This document shows positions 33,519 through 43,933 of a DNA stretch of 64,000 nt, piece by piece (the first letter of the stretch is position 1; each line of letters starts with the position of its first letter). The notes below the pieces were generated by a model. It did not search any database, had not been told where the DNA came from, and saw only the letters and a list, made by a program, of their open reading frames with translations. Origin of the DNA: Polaribacter sp. BM10 (GTDB taxonomy: Bacteria > Bacteroidota > Bacteroidia > Flavobacteriales > Flavobacteriaceae); contig NZ_CP019704.1 of assembly GCF_002005425.1 (NCBI RefSeq), positions 372,001-436,000 of the forward strand, written 5' to 3'. The position numbers and the translations under genes were made by a program.

Positions 33519-34709
33519 CTAGTTTTGATATTGTTTTAATGCTTCTGCTAAAATTTCTACAGATCTTTTTAAATCTTTTTCATTTAATACATAAGCAATT
33601 CTTACTTGATTTTTACCTTCGCCTGCAGTAGAATAAAAGCCGCTTGCCGGTGCCACCATAACTGTTTCGTTATTATGATTAAAGCTTTCAAGAATCCATT
33701 GCGCAAAATGATCAGAATCTTTTACGGGTAATTCTGCAACACAATAAAAAGCACCTTTTGGGTTCGCAACTTTTACGCCATCAATTTTTTGTAATTCAGA
33801 AATTAAAATATTTCTTCTAGAAACATATTCTTCTTTTACATCATCAAAATAAGACTGTGGTGTGTCTAAAGCAGCTTCACTTGCAATTAATGCATATGTT
33901 GGCGGGCTCAATCTTGCTTGTGCAAATTTTACCGCAGTTTTTATGAACTCTTCATTTTTTGATACAATACAACCAATTCTTGCACCACACATACTATATC
34001 TCTTAGATACAGAATCTATTACAATTGCATTATTTTCTAACCCATCGATAGAAAGTACAGATGTATGATTTAAACCATCGTAAGTAAATTCTCTATAAAC
34101 TTCATCAGCAATTAAAAATAAATCGTGTTTTAAAACAATTTCTTTTAATTTTATTATTTCTTCTTCAGAATATAAATAACCGGTTGGGTTACCTGGGTTA
34201 CATATTAATATAGCTTTGGTTTTAGCTGTAATTAACTTCTCGAAATCTTCTATTTTTGGTAGTGCAAAATTGTCATCTATACTAGAGATAACGGGTACAA
34301 CACTTACACCAGAAGCTGTAGAAAAACCATTATAGTTTGCGTAAAATGGTTCTGGAATAATAATTTCGTCTCCTGGATCTGTAATACTTCCAATTGTAAA
34401 TAATAATGCTTCTGAACCACCTGTTGTAACTACTATATTGCTTGAGTTAACTGGTATGTTGTTCTTTACATAATAGTTTGCTAACTTATTTCTATATTCT
34501 TCAGAACCTTCAGACCTTGCATAAGAAAGTGTTTCTAAAGTATTGTTTTTAACAGCATCTAAAGCTACTTGAGGTGTTTTAATATCTGGTTGACCTATAT
34601 TTAAATGAAAAACCTTAACTCCTCTTTTTTTAGCATCTTCTGCATATGGTACCAATTTTCTAATTGGCGATTCTGGCATTTGTATTCCTTTATTAGATAT
34701 TGAAGGCAT
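33519..34709 (-). CDS. Class I PLP-dependent aminotransferase
   Basis: A 396-residue fold-type I aminotransferase of the aspartate-aminotransferase group. It has LNIGQPDIKTP near residue 40, SYARSEGSEEYRNKLA, ICNPGNPTGYLYSEEEI with the substrate-binding NPGNPTG, and IADEVYREFTYDG. The PLP lysine lies in DSVSKRYSMCGARIG. Substrate specificity (aspartate or another amino acid) cannot be settled from sequence. It is the promoter-proximal gene of a pair with murB, with zero intergenic distance. Confidence 0.9.
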   Translation of the reverse strand: MPSISNKGIQMPESPIRKLVPYAEDAKKRGVKVFHLNIGQPDIKTPQVALDAVKNNTLETLSYARSEGSEEYRNKLANYYVKNNIPVNSSNIVVTTGGSEALLFTIGSITDPGDEIIIPEPFYANYNGFSTASGVSVVPVISSIDDNFALPKIEDFEKLITAKTKAILICNPGNPTGYLYSEEEIIKLKEIVLKHDLFLIADEVYREFTYDGLNHTSVLSIDGLENNAIVIDSVSKRYSMCGARIGCIVSKNEEFIKTAVKFAQARLSPPTYALIASEAALDTPQSYFDDVKEEYVSRRNILISELQKIDGVKVANPKGAFYCVAELPVKDSDHFAQWILESFNHNNETVMVAPASGFYSTAGEGKNQVRIAYVLNEKDLKRSVEILAEALKQYQN

Positions 34710-34863
34710 AATATATTGTTGTAATTTTTATCAATGCAAATTTGCAAAATATATTTTATATTAAGAATTATATTATTGAAAGTTTAAGGCTAATTTTTAG
34801 TTAAAAAAAGAATAATCAGCAAAAAAAATATTGTATTTTTATAAATACCTAAACTAAAATAAC

Positions 34864-36204
34864 TTGAATAATAATTCGCTTTTGATAATTTTTATTTTGT
34901 TTTTTTTGACTTTTACTTGTCATTCTCAAAACGGATTTCGGTTTAAAAATACGTCTCAAAAAAAACAACGTCTTTCTTTTGAATTAATAAATAATTTAGT
35001 TGTAATTCCGCTGTATATCAATAACAAGAAAATGAGTTTTATTCTTGATACTGGAGTAAATAAAACCATAATTTTTAATCTTTCAGAAAATGACAGTATT
35101 GGTCTGCTAAAACCAGAAAAAGTATCTTTAAGAGGTTTGGGTGATGGAGAATCTGTAGAAGCTATTATTTCTAGAAATAATAAATTACAGGTTAAAGATG
35201 CGATTGGTAATAATGAATCTGTTTATGTTATTTTAAAAGATTTTTTTGATTTATCTAGTAAAATGGGAACTACAATACACGGTATAATAGGCTATAATTT
35301 ATTAAAAGATTTTGTAGTGAGAATAAATTACAAAACTAAAAAAATAGACTTTTATAACCCAGACTCCTTTAAATATAAACGATGTAAAAAGTGCGAAGTT
35401 CTGCCCATACAATTTTATAGAAAAAAACCATTTGTTGAGGTTGATGTGCAATTAGATACAGTTAAAAATGTTCAAACTCCTGTTAAAATGTTGGTAGATT
35501 CAGGAGGAAGCGATGCAATATGGCTTTTCGAAAATTCTAAAGCCGAAATAAAAACACCTTTAAAATATTTTAATGATTTGTTAGGTGAAGGTTTAAGCGG
35601 GTCTATTTATGGTAACAGAAGTAGAATACCAAAACTAATAATTGGTAAATATGAAATTAAAAGCCCTACGGTATCTTTTCTAGATTCTCTTTCTACACAA
35701 AATGCAAGTATGTTAAAAGAAAGAAATGGCAGTATTGGGGGTAATATTTTAAAGAGGTTTATGGTTTGGATAGATTACCCAAATAAAAAAATTACGCTTA
35801 GAAAAAACGCTTCTTTTAAAAGTGATTTTAATTATAATATGAGTGGTTTAGATATTGTTTATAATGGTAAACAGTTAGTTAAAGAAGAGATTATTAAACC
35901 TGTTTCAGATTCTTTTAATAATGATATTCAAACAAATAATACAATTTCTTTTGTAGCGAATTACAGGTATAAATTTAAGCCTTCTTACATTATTAAAAAT
36001 GTTGTAAAAAACTCGCCAGCAGATAGGGCAGGTTTGCAACCAGGTGATATTCTCTCAAGTATTAATAGAAAGCCCGTTCACTCATATAAACTAAATGAAA
36101 TTGTAAGTAAAATGCAAGAAAGAGCCAATAAAAAAATTACAATTTCAGTTCTAAGATACGGTTCTAAAAAAACATTTCAATTTCGATTAGAAAAAAGAAT
36201 CTAA
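34864..36204 (+). CDS. Exported retropepsin-like aspartyl protease with PDZ domain
   Basis: The 446-residue product starts at a TTG (34864) that precedes a good signal peptide (residues 1-21); no ATG is near. Two aspartyl-protease-like halves are present: FILDTGVNKT (D62-T-G) and MLVDSGGSDA (D212-S-G), each with hydrophobic flaps. A PDZ domain occupies about residues 375-445 (VVKNSPADRAGLQPGDILSSINRKPV). Two catalytic-type motifs in one chain suggest an intramolecular dimer. It probably processes envelope or secreted proteins. Its stop overlaps the stop of the convergent DUF1573 gene. Confidence 0.87.
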   Translation: MNNNSLLIIFILFFLTFTCHSQNGFRFKNTSQKKQRLSFELINNLVVIPLYINNKKMSFILDTGVNKTIIFNLSENDSIGLLKPEKVSLRGLGDGESVEAIISRNNKLQVKDAIGNNESVYVILKDFFDLSSKMGTTIHGIIGYNLLKDFVVRINYKTKKIDFYNPDSFKYKRCKKCEVLPIQFYRKKPFVEVDVQLDTVKNVQTPVKMLVDSGGSDAIWLFENSKAEIKTPLKYFNDLLGEGLSGSIYGNRSRIPKLIIGKYEIKSPTVSFLDSLSTQNASMLKERNGSIGGNILKRFMVWIDYPNKKITLRKNASFKSDFNYNMSGLDIVYNGKQLVKEEIIKPVSDSFNNDIQTNNTISFVANYRYKFKPSYIIKNVVKNSPADRAGLQPGDILSSINRKPVHSYKLNEIVSKMQERANKKITISVLRYGSKKTFQFRLEKRI

Positions 36205-36605
36205 TTGCCAGAAAGCATGCTTTTCTCTTTTTCTAAGAACTCTTTTTTATCGACAAAACCTCTAATTTTTAAAGTTTTTCTAGCAGTTTTTGCATTAGAG
36301 AAAATTGTAATTTGTTTAGAAAAACCACCAACTCTTTTTGTATCATAAGAAACTTTAATTTCTCCTTTTTCACCTGGCATAATTGGTTTTTCTGGTTTTT
36401 TAGGCACAGTGCAACCACAAGAAGATTGTATGTTCTTAATAATTAAGGGTGCATCGCCAATATTTGTAAATACAAAAACTCGCTCACCGTTAGCGCCTTT
36501 ACTAACTTTACCATAGTTAATAGACTCTGTTTCAAACTTAAATTCTTGTGAGTTTATAGGAAAAGAGACAAATAAAAATAAGATAAAGGTTGTTAAAAGT
36601 TTCAT
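36201..36605 (-). CDS. Exported DUF1573 protein
   Basis: A 134-residue protein with a signal peptide (to about residue 19, INSQ) and one DUF1573 immunoglobulin-like domain: the hallmark FVFTNIGDAPLIIKNIQSSCGCTVP and VSYDTKRVGGFSKQITIFSN. The family is common in Bacteroidota envelopes; its function is not defined. The stop codon overlaps that of the convergent protease gene by four bases. It is a single gene divergent from valS. Confidence 0.88.
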   Translation of the reverse strand: MKLLTTFILFLFVSFPINSQEFKFETESINYGKVSKGANGERVFVFTNIGDAPLIIKNIQSSCGCTVPKKPEKPIMPGEKGEIKVSYDTKRVGGFSKQITIFSNAKTARKTLKIRGFVDKKEFLEKEKSMLSGN

Positions 36606-36690
36606 ATTTAATATTTTAAAGTGTAAAATTAAGCTTTATAATTTGTTTTAAAAAATCAACTACTAATTTTCTCTACAAAATAGATAATTG

Positions 36691-36698
36691 TATTTTTG
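36691..36698 (+). promoter_or_regulatory. Consensus -7 element of valS
   Basis: TATTTTTG matches TAnnTTTG, 30 bp before the valS ATG. Confidence 0.5.
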
Positions 36699-36728
36699 TG
36701 AATTATATATCAAAAAGGATACCAAAGT

Positions 36729-39365
36729 ATGACAATTCCATCTAAATACGATGCAAAACAAGTAGAAGATAAATGGTACGATTACTGGATGAAAAATAAT
36801 TATTTTCATTCAACGCCAGATGAAAGAGAGCCTTACACAATCGTGATTCCGCCACCAAACGTAACCGGAGTATTACATATGGGGCACATGCTAAATAATA
36901 CAATACAAGATGTTTTAATTAGACGTGCACGTTTATTAGGTAAAAATGCTTGTTGGGTACCTGGTACAGATCACGCATCTATTGCAACAGAAGCAAAAGT
37001 TGTTGCTAAATTAAAAGAGCAAGGAATTAAAAAAAGCGATCTAACTCGTGAAGAATTCTTACAACATGCTTTTGATTGGAAAGATGAATATGGAGGAATT
37101 ATTTTAGAACAATTAAAGAAGTTAGGTGCTTCTTGTGATTGGGAAAGAACTGCGTTTACAATGGATCCAGCGATGTCTGAATCTGTGATTAAAGTTTTTG
37201 TTGATTTATACAATAAAGGTTTAATTTATAGAGGTTACAGAATGGTAAACTGGGACCCGGAAGCCAAAACAACACTTTCTGATGAAGAAGTAATACACGA
37301 AGAAAGACAAGGAAATTTGTATTATTTAGAATACAAAATAGAAGGTTCAGATGATACTTTAACAATTGCAACCACAAGACCAGAAACTATTTTTGGTGAT
37401 ACTGCAATTTGTATCAACCCAAATGATGAGCGTTTTACACACTTAAAAGGTAAAAAAGCAATTGTGCCGCTTTGCGGAAGAATTATTCCGATTATAGAAG
37501 ATGAATATGTAGATTTAGAATTTGGTACAGGTTGTTTAAAAGTTACGCCTGCACACGATGAAAATGATAAGAATTTAGGTGATAAACATAATCTAGAAGT
37601 AATCGATATTTTTAATGATGATGCTTCTTTAAATTCCTTCGGATTACATTACCAAGGGAAAGATAGATTTGTCGTTCGTAAAGAAATTGCTCAAGAATTA
37701 TCAGAAAAAGGAATTTTAGTAAAAACTGAAGTTCATACAAACAAAGTTGGTACATCAGAAAGAACAAAAGCGGTTATTGAACCTAGATTGTCTGACCAAT
37801 GGTTTTTAAAGATGGAAAAACTGGCTAAACCTGCAATTAAAGCAGTTTTAGGTGATGATACTGATATCAACTTATATCCAAAGAAATTTGAAAATACCTA
37901 CCGTCATTGGATGGAAAATGTACGCGATTGGAATATTTCTCGTCAACTTTGGTGGGGACAACAAATTCCTGCTTTTTTCTACGGAGACGGAAAAGAAGAT
38001 TTTGTAGTTGCAGAAAATATTGAAGATGCTTTAGTTTTAGCAAAAGAAAAAACAGGAAATGCTTCTTTGTCTGCGTCTGATTTAAAACAAGATGAAGATG
38101 CTTTAGATACTTGGTTCTCTTCTTGGTTGTGGCCAATGTCTGTTTTCGACGGAATTAGAAATCCAGAGAACGAAGAAATTAAATATTACTACCCAACAAA
38201 CGATTTAGTTACTGGGCCAGATATTTTATTTTTCTGGGTGGCAAGAATGATTGTTGCAGGTTATGAATTTAAAGATCAAAAACCTTTTAATAACGTATAC
38301 TTAACAGGGTTAGTTAGAGATAAACAAAGACGTAAAATGTCTAAATCTTTAGGTAATTCGCCAGATGCACTTAAATTAATTGATGATTATGGAGCAGACG
38401 GAGTAAGAGTTGGACTTTTATTAAGTTCTGCAGCGGGTAACGATTTAATGTTTGATGAAGATTTATGTCAGCAAGGAAAAGGGTTTGCAAATAAAATTTG
38501 GAATGCTTTTCGTTTGATAAAAGGTTGGGAGGTAGATGCAAGTTTACCACAACCAGAAACTTCTAAAATTGGATTAGTATGGTATGAAGCTAAGTTCCAA
38601 AAAACGTTGGCAGAAATAGAAGATCATTTTTCTAAATATCGTTTGTCTGATGCTTTAATGGCAATTTACAAGTTAATTAATGATGATTTTTCTTCATGGT
38701 TATTAGAAATTGTAAAACCTGCATATCAGAAACCAATCGATAAAACTACGTTTGATGCAATTATAGAGGTTTTAGAAAATAACTTAAAAGTATTACATCC
38801 GTTTATGCCATTTTTAACAGAAGAAATTTGGCAACATATTACAGAAAGATCATCAGAAGAAGCATTGGTTATTGCCAAATATCCTACAATTAAAGAGTTT
38901 GATACGCAAATAATTACCAATTTCGATTTTGCTACAGATGTAGTTTCAGGAATTAGAACTATTAGAAAAGATAAGAACATTTCATTTAAAGATGTGGTCG
39001 AATTATTTGTAATTGATAATGATAAAAGTTCTAGAGACTTTGATGCTGTTATACAGAAATTAACAAATGCATCAGCAATAAACTATGTTTCAGAAAAAGT
39101 AGACGGCGCTTCATTTAGAGTAAAATCAAATGAATATTTTGTGCCAATTTCTATAGAAAATATAGATGTAGAAGCCGAAATTAAAAAGTTAGAAACAGAA
39201 TTAAAAAGAGCAGAAGGTTTTTTGTTTGGTATTAACAAAAAGCTTTCTAACGAACGTTTTGTGGCAAATGCACCAGAACAAGTAATTGCTTTAGAACGTA
39301 AAAAAGAAGCAGATACTATTGCTAAAATAGAAACAATAAAGAGTAGTTTAAGTTCCCTTAAATAA
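36729..39365 (+). CDS. valS: Valyl-tRNA synthetase
   Basis: ValRS charges tRNA-Val. The 878-residue class I enzyme has the HIGH-type [13 protein letters not shown] near residue 45 and [16 protein letters not shown]. Its CP1 editing domain contains [12 protein letters not shown], and the tRNA/catalytic block is [10 protein letters not shown]. It also has the KMSKS motif ([12 protein letters not shown]), the anticodon-binding domain and a C-terminal coiled coil ([15 protein letters not shown] onward) typical of ValRS. It is monocistronic with its own -7 box and terminator. Confidence 0.97.
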   Translation: MTIPSKYDAKQVEDKWYDYWMKNNYFHSTPDEREPYTIVIPPPNVTGVLHMGHMLNNTIQDVLIRRARLLGKNACWVPGTDHASIATEAKVVAKLKEQGIKKSDLTREEFLQHAFDWKDEYGGIILEQLKKLGASCDWERTAFTMDPAMSESVIKVFVDLYNKGLIYRGYRMVNWDPEAKTTLSDEEVIHEERQGNLYYLEYKIEGSDDTLTIATTRPETIFGDTAICINPNDERFTHLKGKKAIVPLCGRIIPIIEDEYVDLEFGTGCLKVTPAHDENDKNLGDKHNLEVIDIFNDDASLNSFGLHYQGKDRFVVRKEIAQELSEKGILVKTEVHTNKVGTSERTKAVIEPRLSDQWFLKMEKLAKPAIKAVLGDDTDINLYPKKFENTYRHWMENVRDWNISRQLWWGQQIPAFFYGDGKEDFVVAENIEDALVLAKEKTGNASLSASDLKQDEDALDTWFSSWLWPMSVFDGIRNPENEEIKYYYPTNDLVTGPDILFFWVARMIVAGYEFKDQKPFNNVYLTGLVRDKQRRKMSKSLGNSPDALKLIDDYGADGVRVGLLLSSAAGNDLMFDEDLCQQGKGFANKIWNAFRLIKGWEVDASLPQPETSKIGLVWYEAKFQKTLAEIEDHFSKYRLSDALMAIYKLINDDFSSWLLEIVKPAYQKPIDKTTFDAIIEVLENNLKVLHPFMPFLTEEIWQHITERSSEEALVIAKYPTIKEFDTQIITNFDFATDVVSGIRTIRKDKNISFKDVVELFVIDNDKSSRDFDAVIQKLTNASAINYVSEKVDGASFRVKSNEYFVPISIENIDVEAEIKKLETELKRAEGFLFGINKKLSNERFVANAPEQVIALERKKEADTIAKIETIKSSLSSLK

Positions 39366-39390
39366 CTCGTACATACATTTTAATTTTTCT

Positions 39391-39426
39391 AAAAAACCAT
39401 AATATTAAGTTATTATGGTTTTTTTA
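39391..39426 (+). terminator. Rho-independent terminator
   Basis: AAAAAACCATAATA (39391-39404) pairs with TATTATGGTTTTTT (39411-39424) around TTAAGT. It ends valS. Confidence 0.88.
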
Positions 39427-39522
39427 ACATTTTAAGTTAAAAAGTTATAAAATACAGTTAGGGTTATACTAATTCGAAAAAATGTAGGTTTTAAAAGATA
39501 ACTATTAATAAAACTTAAAATT

Positions 39523-40392
39523 ATGAAAAAACTTATTATTCCCTTTGTAGCATTGTCTTTATTGGCAACATCATGTGTGTCTAAAAAGAAATATGCTGCT
39601 TTAGAAAGTCAATATATAGACACTAAAGGAAATCTTCAAAAAACTACTTTAGAAAAAGAAGCTTTAGAAGGTAGATTTGCTAAAATTCAAAAAAGAGTAG
39701 CTAATTATAACGATAAAATTAACTCTTTAAAAAGTGACAACGTTGCTTTGAAAAATGAAAATGACATCAAATTAGATATGGTTGGTAATACAGCCGTAAT
39801 ATCAAATAAGACTAGAGAAAGAATGATAGAAACGCTAGCAAAAGTAGATGCAACAGATTTAGCAGAGGCTAAGACTCTAAAAGATTCTTTAAACTTAGCG
39901 ATATCTTATAATTTAAAGAATAAGATGAATACTTCTGATCTTAATAATTCTGATGATATAAATATAGATATTGATCAAACAGTTGTAATGATTTCTGTTT
40001 CTGATAAATTGTTATTTAATACTGCTAGTTATAGAATAAAAAAAGGAGCTTATAGTTTAGTTGAAAAGTTGGCTAATGTTATAAATTCTGAACCAAGTAT
40101 GGATGTTATGATAGAAGGTCATACAGACTCAAGAACTATCAACAATGCTTCTGTGCAAGATAATTGGGATTTGAGTGTTAAAAGAGCTACGTCAATTGTA
40201 AGGTTATTAGAAAATAAATACAATGTAGATGGTAGTAGATTAATTGCATCTGGTAGAGGTTCTACAATGCCTTTAGTAGAAAACAATACACGAGAAAATA
40301 GAGCTAAAAATAGAAGAACGAGAATCGTAATTCTACCAAATTTAGATAAGTTTTTTGCACTAATTGCTACAGATGAAGCATTAGCAGAATAA
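39523..40392 (+). CDS. OmpA family lipoprotein
   Basis: The 289-residue protein has a lipoprotein signal (ALSLLATSC, Cys18). A coiled-coil region follows (~residues 25-85). The OmpA-like peptidoglycan-binding domain spans about residues 155-275, with LLFNTASYRIKKGAYSLVEKLA, MIEGHTDSRTINNASVQDNWDLSVKRA and RASGRG-like LIASGRGSTMP, then NRRTRIVILP. It should link the outer membrane to the cell wall. It stands alone between terminators. Confidence 0.92.
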   Translation: MKKLIIPFVALSLLATSCVSKKKYAALESQYIDTKGNLQKTTLEKEALEGRFAKIQKRVANYNDKINSLKSDNVALKNENDIKLDMVGNTAVISNKTRERMIETLAKVDATDLAEAKTLKDSLNLAISYNLKNKMNTSDLNNSDDINIDIDQTVVMISVSDKLLFNTASYRIKKGAYSLVEKLANVINSEPSMDVMIEGHTDSRTINNASVQDNWDLSVKRATSIVRLLENKYNVDGSRLIASGRGSTMPLVENNTRENRAKNRRTRIVILPNLDKFFALIATDEALAE

Positions 40393-40412
40393 AATTTAAA
40401 ATAATATATTCC

Positions 40413-40445
40413 AAAAAAAAAACTCCCAATTGGGAGTTTTTTTTA
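40413..40445. terminator. Bidirectional terminator (perfect palindrome)
   Basis: A-rich ACTCCCAATTGGGAGT T-rich palindrome centred at 40429/40430, with long A and T arms on both strands. It is shared by the OmpA gene (+) and the DUF4199 gene (-). Confidence 0.9.
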
Positions 40446-40913
40446 TTTGTTTAAATTCTCTTTGTCGTGGTTTTTATAAAATTGCATTATAATAAAAGAA
40501 CCTATAAATGAAGATGCCATACCTTCTATTAATAAAGTAATTACTACTTCTGGCAACGTTAAATTACCACCAATTAAAAAAGAATTGTTCATTACAGTTA
40601 GAAAATCAGGATTTATAAATTGTACATAAATTACAACGCCAATAATAGAAAGAATTACTGCAATAACAGAAGTTCTAATACCAATACCTAAATTTGTAGT
40701 GTATTTAGTTTCGTTATTTTTATATACACTTTCTTTAATGGCTAAGTATATACCAAATAATACAAATGCTAAATTTAAAAATCTTAAATATGGGTTTTCT
40801 TCTAAGCCAACTAATTTACATAGTAGAAAAAATCCACCAATTAAAAATGTAATTAGCAATGCGTTTTTAATAATAATTTTATCTGTTGTCATCTTATCTT
40901 GTTTTATATTCAT
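40443..40913 (-). CDS. DUF4199 membrane protein
   Basis: I chose the ATG at 40913 (156 residues); a GTG at 40934 and an ATG at 40892 are alternatives. Four hydrophobic segments (IKNALLITFLIGGFFLLCKL, YLRFLNLAFVLFGIYLAI, TSVIAVILSIIGVVIYVQF and a last one near IEGMASSFIGSFIIM) match the DUF4199 family, which is widespread in Bacteroidota with no known function. A small Lmo0937-like membrane protein lies directly upstream, 48 bp away. Confidence 0.8.
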   Translation of the reverse strand: MNIKQDKMTTDKIIIKNALLITFLIGGFFLLCKLVGLEENPYLRFLNLAFVLFGIYLAIKESVYKNNETKYTTNLGIGIRTSVIAVILSIIGVVIYVQFINPDFLTVMNNSFLIGGNLTLPEVVITLLIEGMASSFIGSFIIMQFYKNHDKENLNK

Positions 40914-40961
40914 AATTTCTTCTGAAACTCTCACCGAATTTTTATAATATATTAAGAGACA

Positions 40962-41147
<186 letters not shown>

Positions 41148-41202
41148 TCACTCAAAATTATAAAAATTGTAAAGTGTAGTTTAACGCTATCCATTTAAAT
41201 AT

Positions 41203-41210
41203 TATCTTTG
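41203..41210 (+). promoter_or_regulatory. Consensus -7 element of kdsB
   Basis: TATCTTTG matches TAnnTTTG, 20 bp before the kdsB ATG. Confidence 0.55.
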
Positions 41211-41230
41211 ATGCATACAAAAAGCTATTC

Positions 41231-41962
41231 ATGAAAGTAATTGCAATGATTCCTGCACGTTATAGTGCTTCTCGATTTCCGGGTAAATTAATGAAAGATT
41301 TAGGTGGTAAAACCGTGATTTTAAGAACATACGAAGCTGCTTTACATACAAATTTATTTGACGAGGTTTATGTAGTAACAGATTCAGATATAATTAAAGA
41401 AAATATTTCGAACGCTAACGGTAACGTAATTATGAGTAAAAAAGAGCACGAATGTGGCTCTGATAGAATTGCAGAAGCTGTAGAGTTTTTAGACGCAGAT
41501 ATTGTAATTAATGTGCAAGGAGACGAACCATTTATAGACAAAGTATCGTTAGAGAAATTAATAGACGTATTTAAGAAAGATTTAAAAAAAGAAATAGATT
41601 TAGCTTCGCTAAAAGTAGAAATTATTAATAAAGAAGATATCGAAAATCCGAATAACGTTAAAGTTATTACAGATGTAAATAATTTGGCTATTTATTTTTC
41701 TAGAAGCGTTATACCATTTCATCGAGATAAAAACATCAATGTAAAATATTATAAACACAAAGGTGTTTATGCTTTTAGAAAACAAGCTTTATTAGATTTT
41801 TATAATACACCAATGACACCTTTAGAAGCTTCAGAAAAAATTGAAGCTATTCGATACCAAGAAATTGGTAAAAAAATAAAAATGGTAGAAACTTATGTAG
41901 AGGCGGTTGGTATAGATACACCAGAAGATTTAGAAAAAGCCAAAAAATACTTAAACTTATAA
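41231..41962 (+). CDS. kdsB: 3-deoxy-manno-octulosonate cytidylyltransferase
   Basis: KdsB activates Kdo as CMP-Kdo for lipopolysaccharide core synthesis. The 243-residue protein has the nucleotide-binding [16 protein letters not shown] at the N-terminus, then [25 protein letters not shown] and the C-terminal [13 protein letters not shown] and [11 protein letters not shown]. All are diagnostic. It starts a three-gene operon (HAD hydrolase 1 bp downstream, then a CAT-like gene). Confidence 0.96.
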   Translation: MKVIAMIPARYSASRFPGKLMKDLGGKTVILRTYEAALHTNLFDEVYVVTDSDIIKENISNANGNVIMSKKEHECGSDRIAEAVEFLDADIVINVQGDEPFIDKVSLEKLIDVFKKDLKKEIDLASLKVEIINKEDIENPNNVKVITDVNNLAIYFSRSVIPFHRDKNINVKYYKHKGVYAFRKQALLDFYNTPMTPLEASEKIEAIRYQEIGKKIKMVETYVEAVGIDTPEDLEKAKKYLNL

Positions 41963-41963
41963 T

Positions 41964-42656
41964 ATGTTTAAAAATATAAAAGTAATCGCATTTGATGCTG
42001 ATGATACTCTGTGGGTAAATGAAACTTACTTTAGAGAGGCAGAAGAAACTTTTGCTGAATTAATATCTAAATACGAAACTAAAAATAAAATAGATCAAGA
42101 GCTTTTTAAAACAGAAATTAAAAATCTTGAAATTTATGGTTACGGCATAAAAGGCTTTGTTTTATCGATGGTAGAGTGTGCATTAGAATTATCTAATTAC
42201 AAGTTACCGCAAAAAACCATCGAAAAAATACTAGATATTGGTAAAGAAATGTTGGCACAACCTATAGAATTATTAGTCGGAGTAGAAGAGGTGTTAAGTA
42301 ATTTACAAGGCAAGTATAAATTGATAGTTGCTACAAAAGGTGATTTATTAGATCAAGAAAAAAAATTAGAAAAATCGAATCTTCTAAAATATTTTCATCA
42401 TATCGAAGTAATGAGCGATAAGAAAGAAAAAGATTATTTAAAATTGATGAAACATCTAGAAGTAGAACCATCAGAATTGTTAATGATTGGTAATTCTTTA
42501 AAGTCTGATGTTTTGCCTTTAGTTGCTTTAGGTGCATCTGCAATTCATATTCCTTTTCATACAACTTGGGAGCATGAAGAAGTTACATCCGAAGAAAAAA
42601 ACGATGCAAGCTATAAAACAATTTCTAAAATTACAGACTTACAAAATTTTTTATGA
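41964..42656 (+). CDS. HAD-superfamily hydrolase
   Basis: The 230-residue protein carries HAD motif I (IAFDADDTLWVNE, nucleophile D11), motif II-like LIVATKG near residue 120, and motifs III/IV (K near 150; MIGNSLKSDVLPLVALG). A helical cap lies between I and II. It probably dephosphorylates a small metabolite. The kdsB-adjacent position might suggest Kdo-8-phosphate phosphatase, but that family (KdsC) is shorter and capless, so I do not assign it. It overlaps the next gene by four bases (ATGA). Confidence 0.88.
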   Translation: MFKNIKVIAFDADDTLWVNETYFREAEETFAELISKYETKNKIDQELFKTEIKNLEIYGYGIKGFVLSMVECALELSNYKLPQKTIEKILDIGKEMLAQPIELLVGVEEVLSNLQGKYKLIVATKGDLLDQEKKLEKSNLLKYFHHIEVMSDKKEKDYLKLMKHLEVEPSELLMIGNSLKSDVLPLVALGASAIHIPFHTTWEHEEVTSEEKNDASYKTISKITDLQNFL

Positions 42657-43279
42657 AGTATTTAGACATAGATTCTTGGAACAGAAAACAGCATTTTCAA
42701 CATTTTAAAAGTTTAGAAGATCCTTTTTTTTCGGTTACAGTAAATGTTGATGTTACAAATACCTTAAAATTGTCTAAAGAAAAAAAAGCATCTTTTTTTG
42801 CAATGTATTTGCACGCATGTTTAGTCGCGTTAAATTCTATTGAAAATTTTAAATATAGAATTCAAGAAGATAAAATTGCTATTCATGATGTAATTAATGC
42901 ATCTGCAACAATAGCTCGAGAAGATCATACATTTGGTTTTTCTTATATTTATTTTGATGAAATTTTTAAAAATTTTAACGATAACTTTCTTAAGGAAAAG
43001 GAAAGAATTTTAAATTCACAAGAATTGTTTCCTCCTATAAATTCTGATGATTGTATCTATTGTTCTGCATTGCCGTGGTTTTCTTTTACAAGTCAAAAAG
43101 AACCCGTATCTGGCGTTAAGAATGATAGTATACCTAAACTAGCATTTGGTAAAACATTTACAGAAAATAATCAAATAAAAATGCCAGTTGCTATTTCTGT
43201 AAACCATGCTCTGGTAGATGGTTATCATATTGGTTTATTTTTTGAAGAATTTCAGAGTCAATTAGATAAAAACAATTAA
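42653..43279 (+). CDS. Chloramphenicol acetyltransferase-like protein
   Basis: The 208-residue protein has the CAT trimer fold: the N-terminal WNRKQHFQHFKSLEDPFFSVTVNVDVT, the LHACLVALNSIENFKYRI helix, PWFSFTS, and the catalytic HxxxD in SVNHALVDGYHIG (H185, D189). Catalytic residues are intact, so acetyl transfer is likely. Chromosomal flavobacterial CAT-like proteins are common and need not confer chloramphenicol resistance; the natural acceptor is unknown. It is coupled to the HAD gene by an ATGA overlap. Confidence 0.85.
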   Translation: MKYLDIDSWNRKQHFQHFKSLEDPFFSVTVNVDVTNTLKLSKEKKASFFAMYLHACLVALNSIENFKYRIQEDKIAIHDVINASATIAREDHTFGFSYIYFDEIFKNFNDNFLKEKERILNSQELFPPINSDDCIYCSALPWFSFTSQKEPVSGVKNDSIPKLAFGKTFTENNQIKMPVAISVNHALVDGYHIGLFFEEFQSQLDKNN

Positions 43280-43305
43280 CTTTGCATCTTTAAAATAAAT
43301 AAATT

Positions 43306-43566
43306 ATGGCAAGCATAAAAAACTTAAAAAAAGATATTAACTATACTTTAGGAGATATTATTGGATACGCTTCTGAAAAAGTTGATCTTAAAGGAGAGAA
43401 TAAAGAAGTAGAGGCAGTTATAGATGAAACTATAAACACTTTTGACGATTTAATTGGAAAAATTAACGCAAAAGGTGTAGAAAACAAAAAAGTACATTAC
43501 AAGCAAGTAAGTGCAGAGTTAGAAACAAGAGCCAACGATTTAATCGCTAAAATTAATAAGATTTAA
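43306..43566 (+). CDS. Small conserved-looking helical protein
   Basis: An 86-residue, Lys/Glu-rich protein with no signal or TM. Predicted helices run through LKKDINYTLGDIIGYASEKV and AVIDETINTFDDLIGKINA to the C-terminal ARANDLIAKINKI-like helix (ETRANDLIAKINKI). I recall similar short proteins in other Flavobacteriaceae but know no function. It follows the CAT-like gene by 26 bp and ends at a terminator, so it may belong to the kdsB operon. Confidence 0.65.
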   Translation: MASIKNLKKDINYTLGDIIGYASEKVDLKGENKEVEAVIDETINTFDDLIGKINAKGVENKKVHYKQVSAELETRANDLIAKINKI

Positions 43567-43593
43567 TCTTAATTTTTTTAGATATTTTTTAAC

Positions 43594-43626
43594 AACCATC
43601 AACATTTCTGTTGATGGTTTTTTTAT
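43594..43626 (+). terminator. Rho-independent terminator
   Basis: AACCATCAAC (43594-43603) pairs with GTTGATGGTT (43610-43619), followed by a T run. Confidence 0.9.
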
Positions 43627-43689
43627 TAAATTTGGTTAGTTATACTAAAAATGAATTATTAACGTTAAAACTTTAAATATTATTAAATT

Positions 43690-43887
43690 ATGGCTAGAGC
43701 AATGTTTGAATATACGAAAACGGTTTTAAAAAAAGTTAGCTTTAATTCAGATCTTTTTTGCAAAGAATTACAAAAAAGTTTAGACAGACTATTGCCGTAC
43801 GAAATTAACGAACTTGTAATTTGGTTAAGAGGTTTTACAGCAAATAAACCAGAACTTTTAATATGTATGAATTTACTTAAGAAATAA
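43690..43887 (+). CDS. Small protein of unknown function
   Basis: The 65-residue product is basic and helical: ARAMFEYTKTVLKKVSFNSD, then LFCKELQKSLDRLLPYEINE, then LVIWLRGF. It has no TM or signal. The gene stands alone between two terminators, which supports a real transcription unit. Function unknown; I do not recognise a named family. Confidence 0.65.
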   Translation: MARAMFEYTKTVLKKVSFNSDLFCKELQKSLDRLLPYEINELVIWLRGFTANKPELLICMNLLKK

Positions 43888-43915
43888 AAAAAAGAGGCTT
43901 TAAAGCCTCTTTTTA
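43888..43915. terminator. Bidirectional terminator
   Basis: GAGGC (43894-43898) pairs with GCCTC (43905-43909) around TTTAAA, extended by A and T arms. It separates the convergent small gene (+) and the ECF-sensor operon (-). Confidence 0.85.
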
Positions 43916-43933
43916 ATTTGTATAAAGTTTTTA

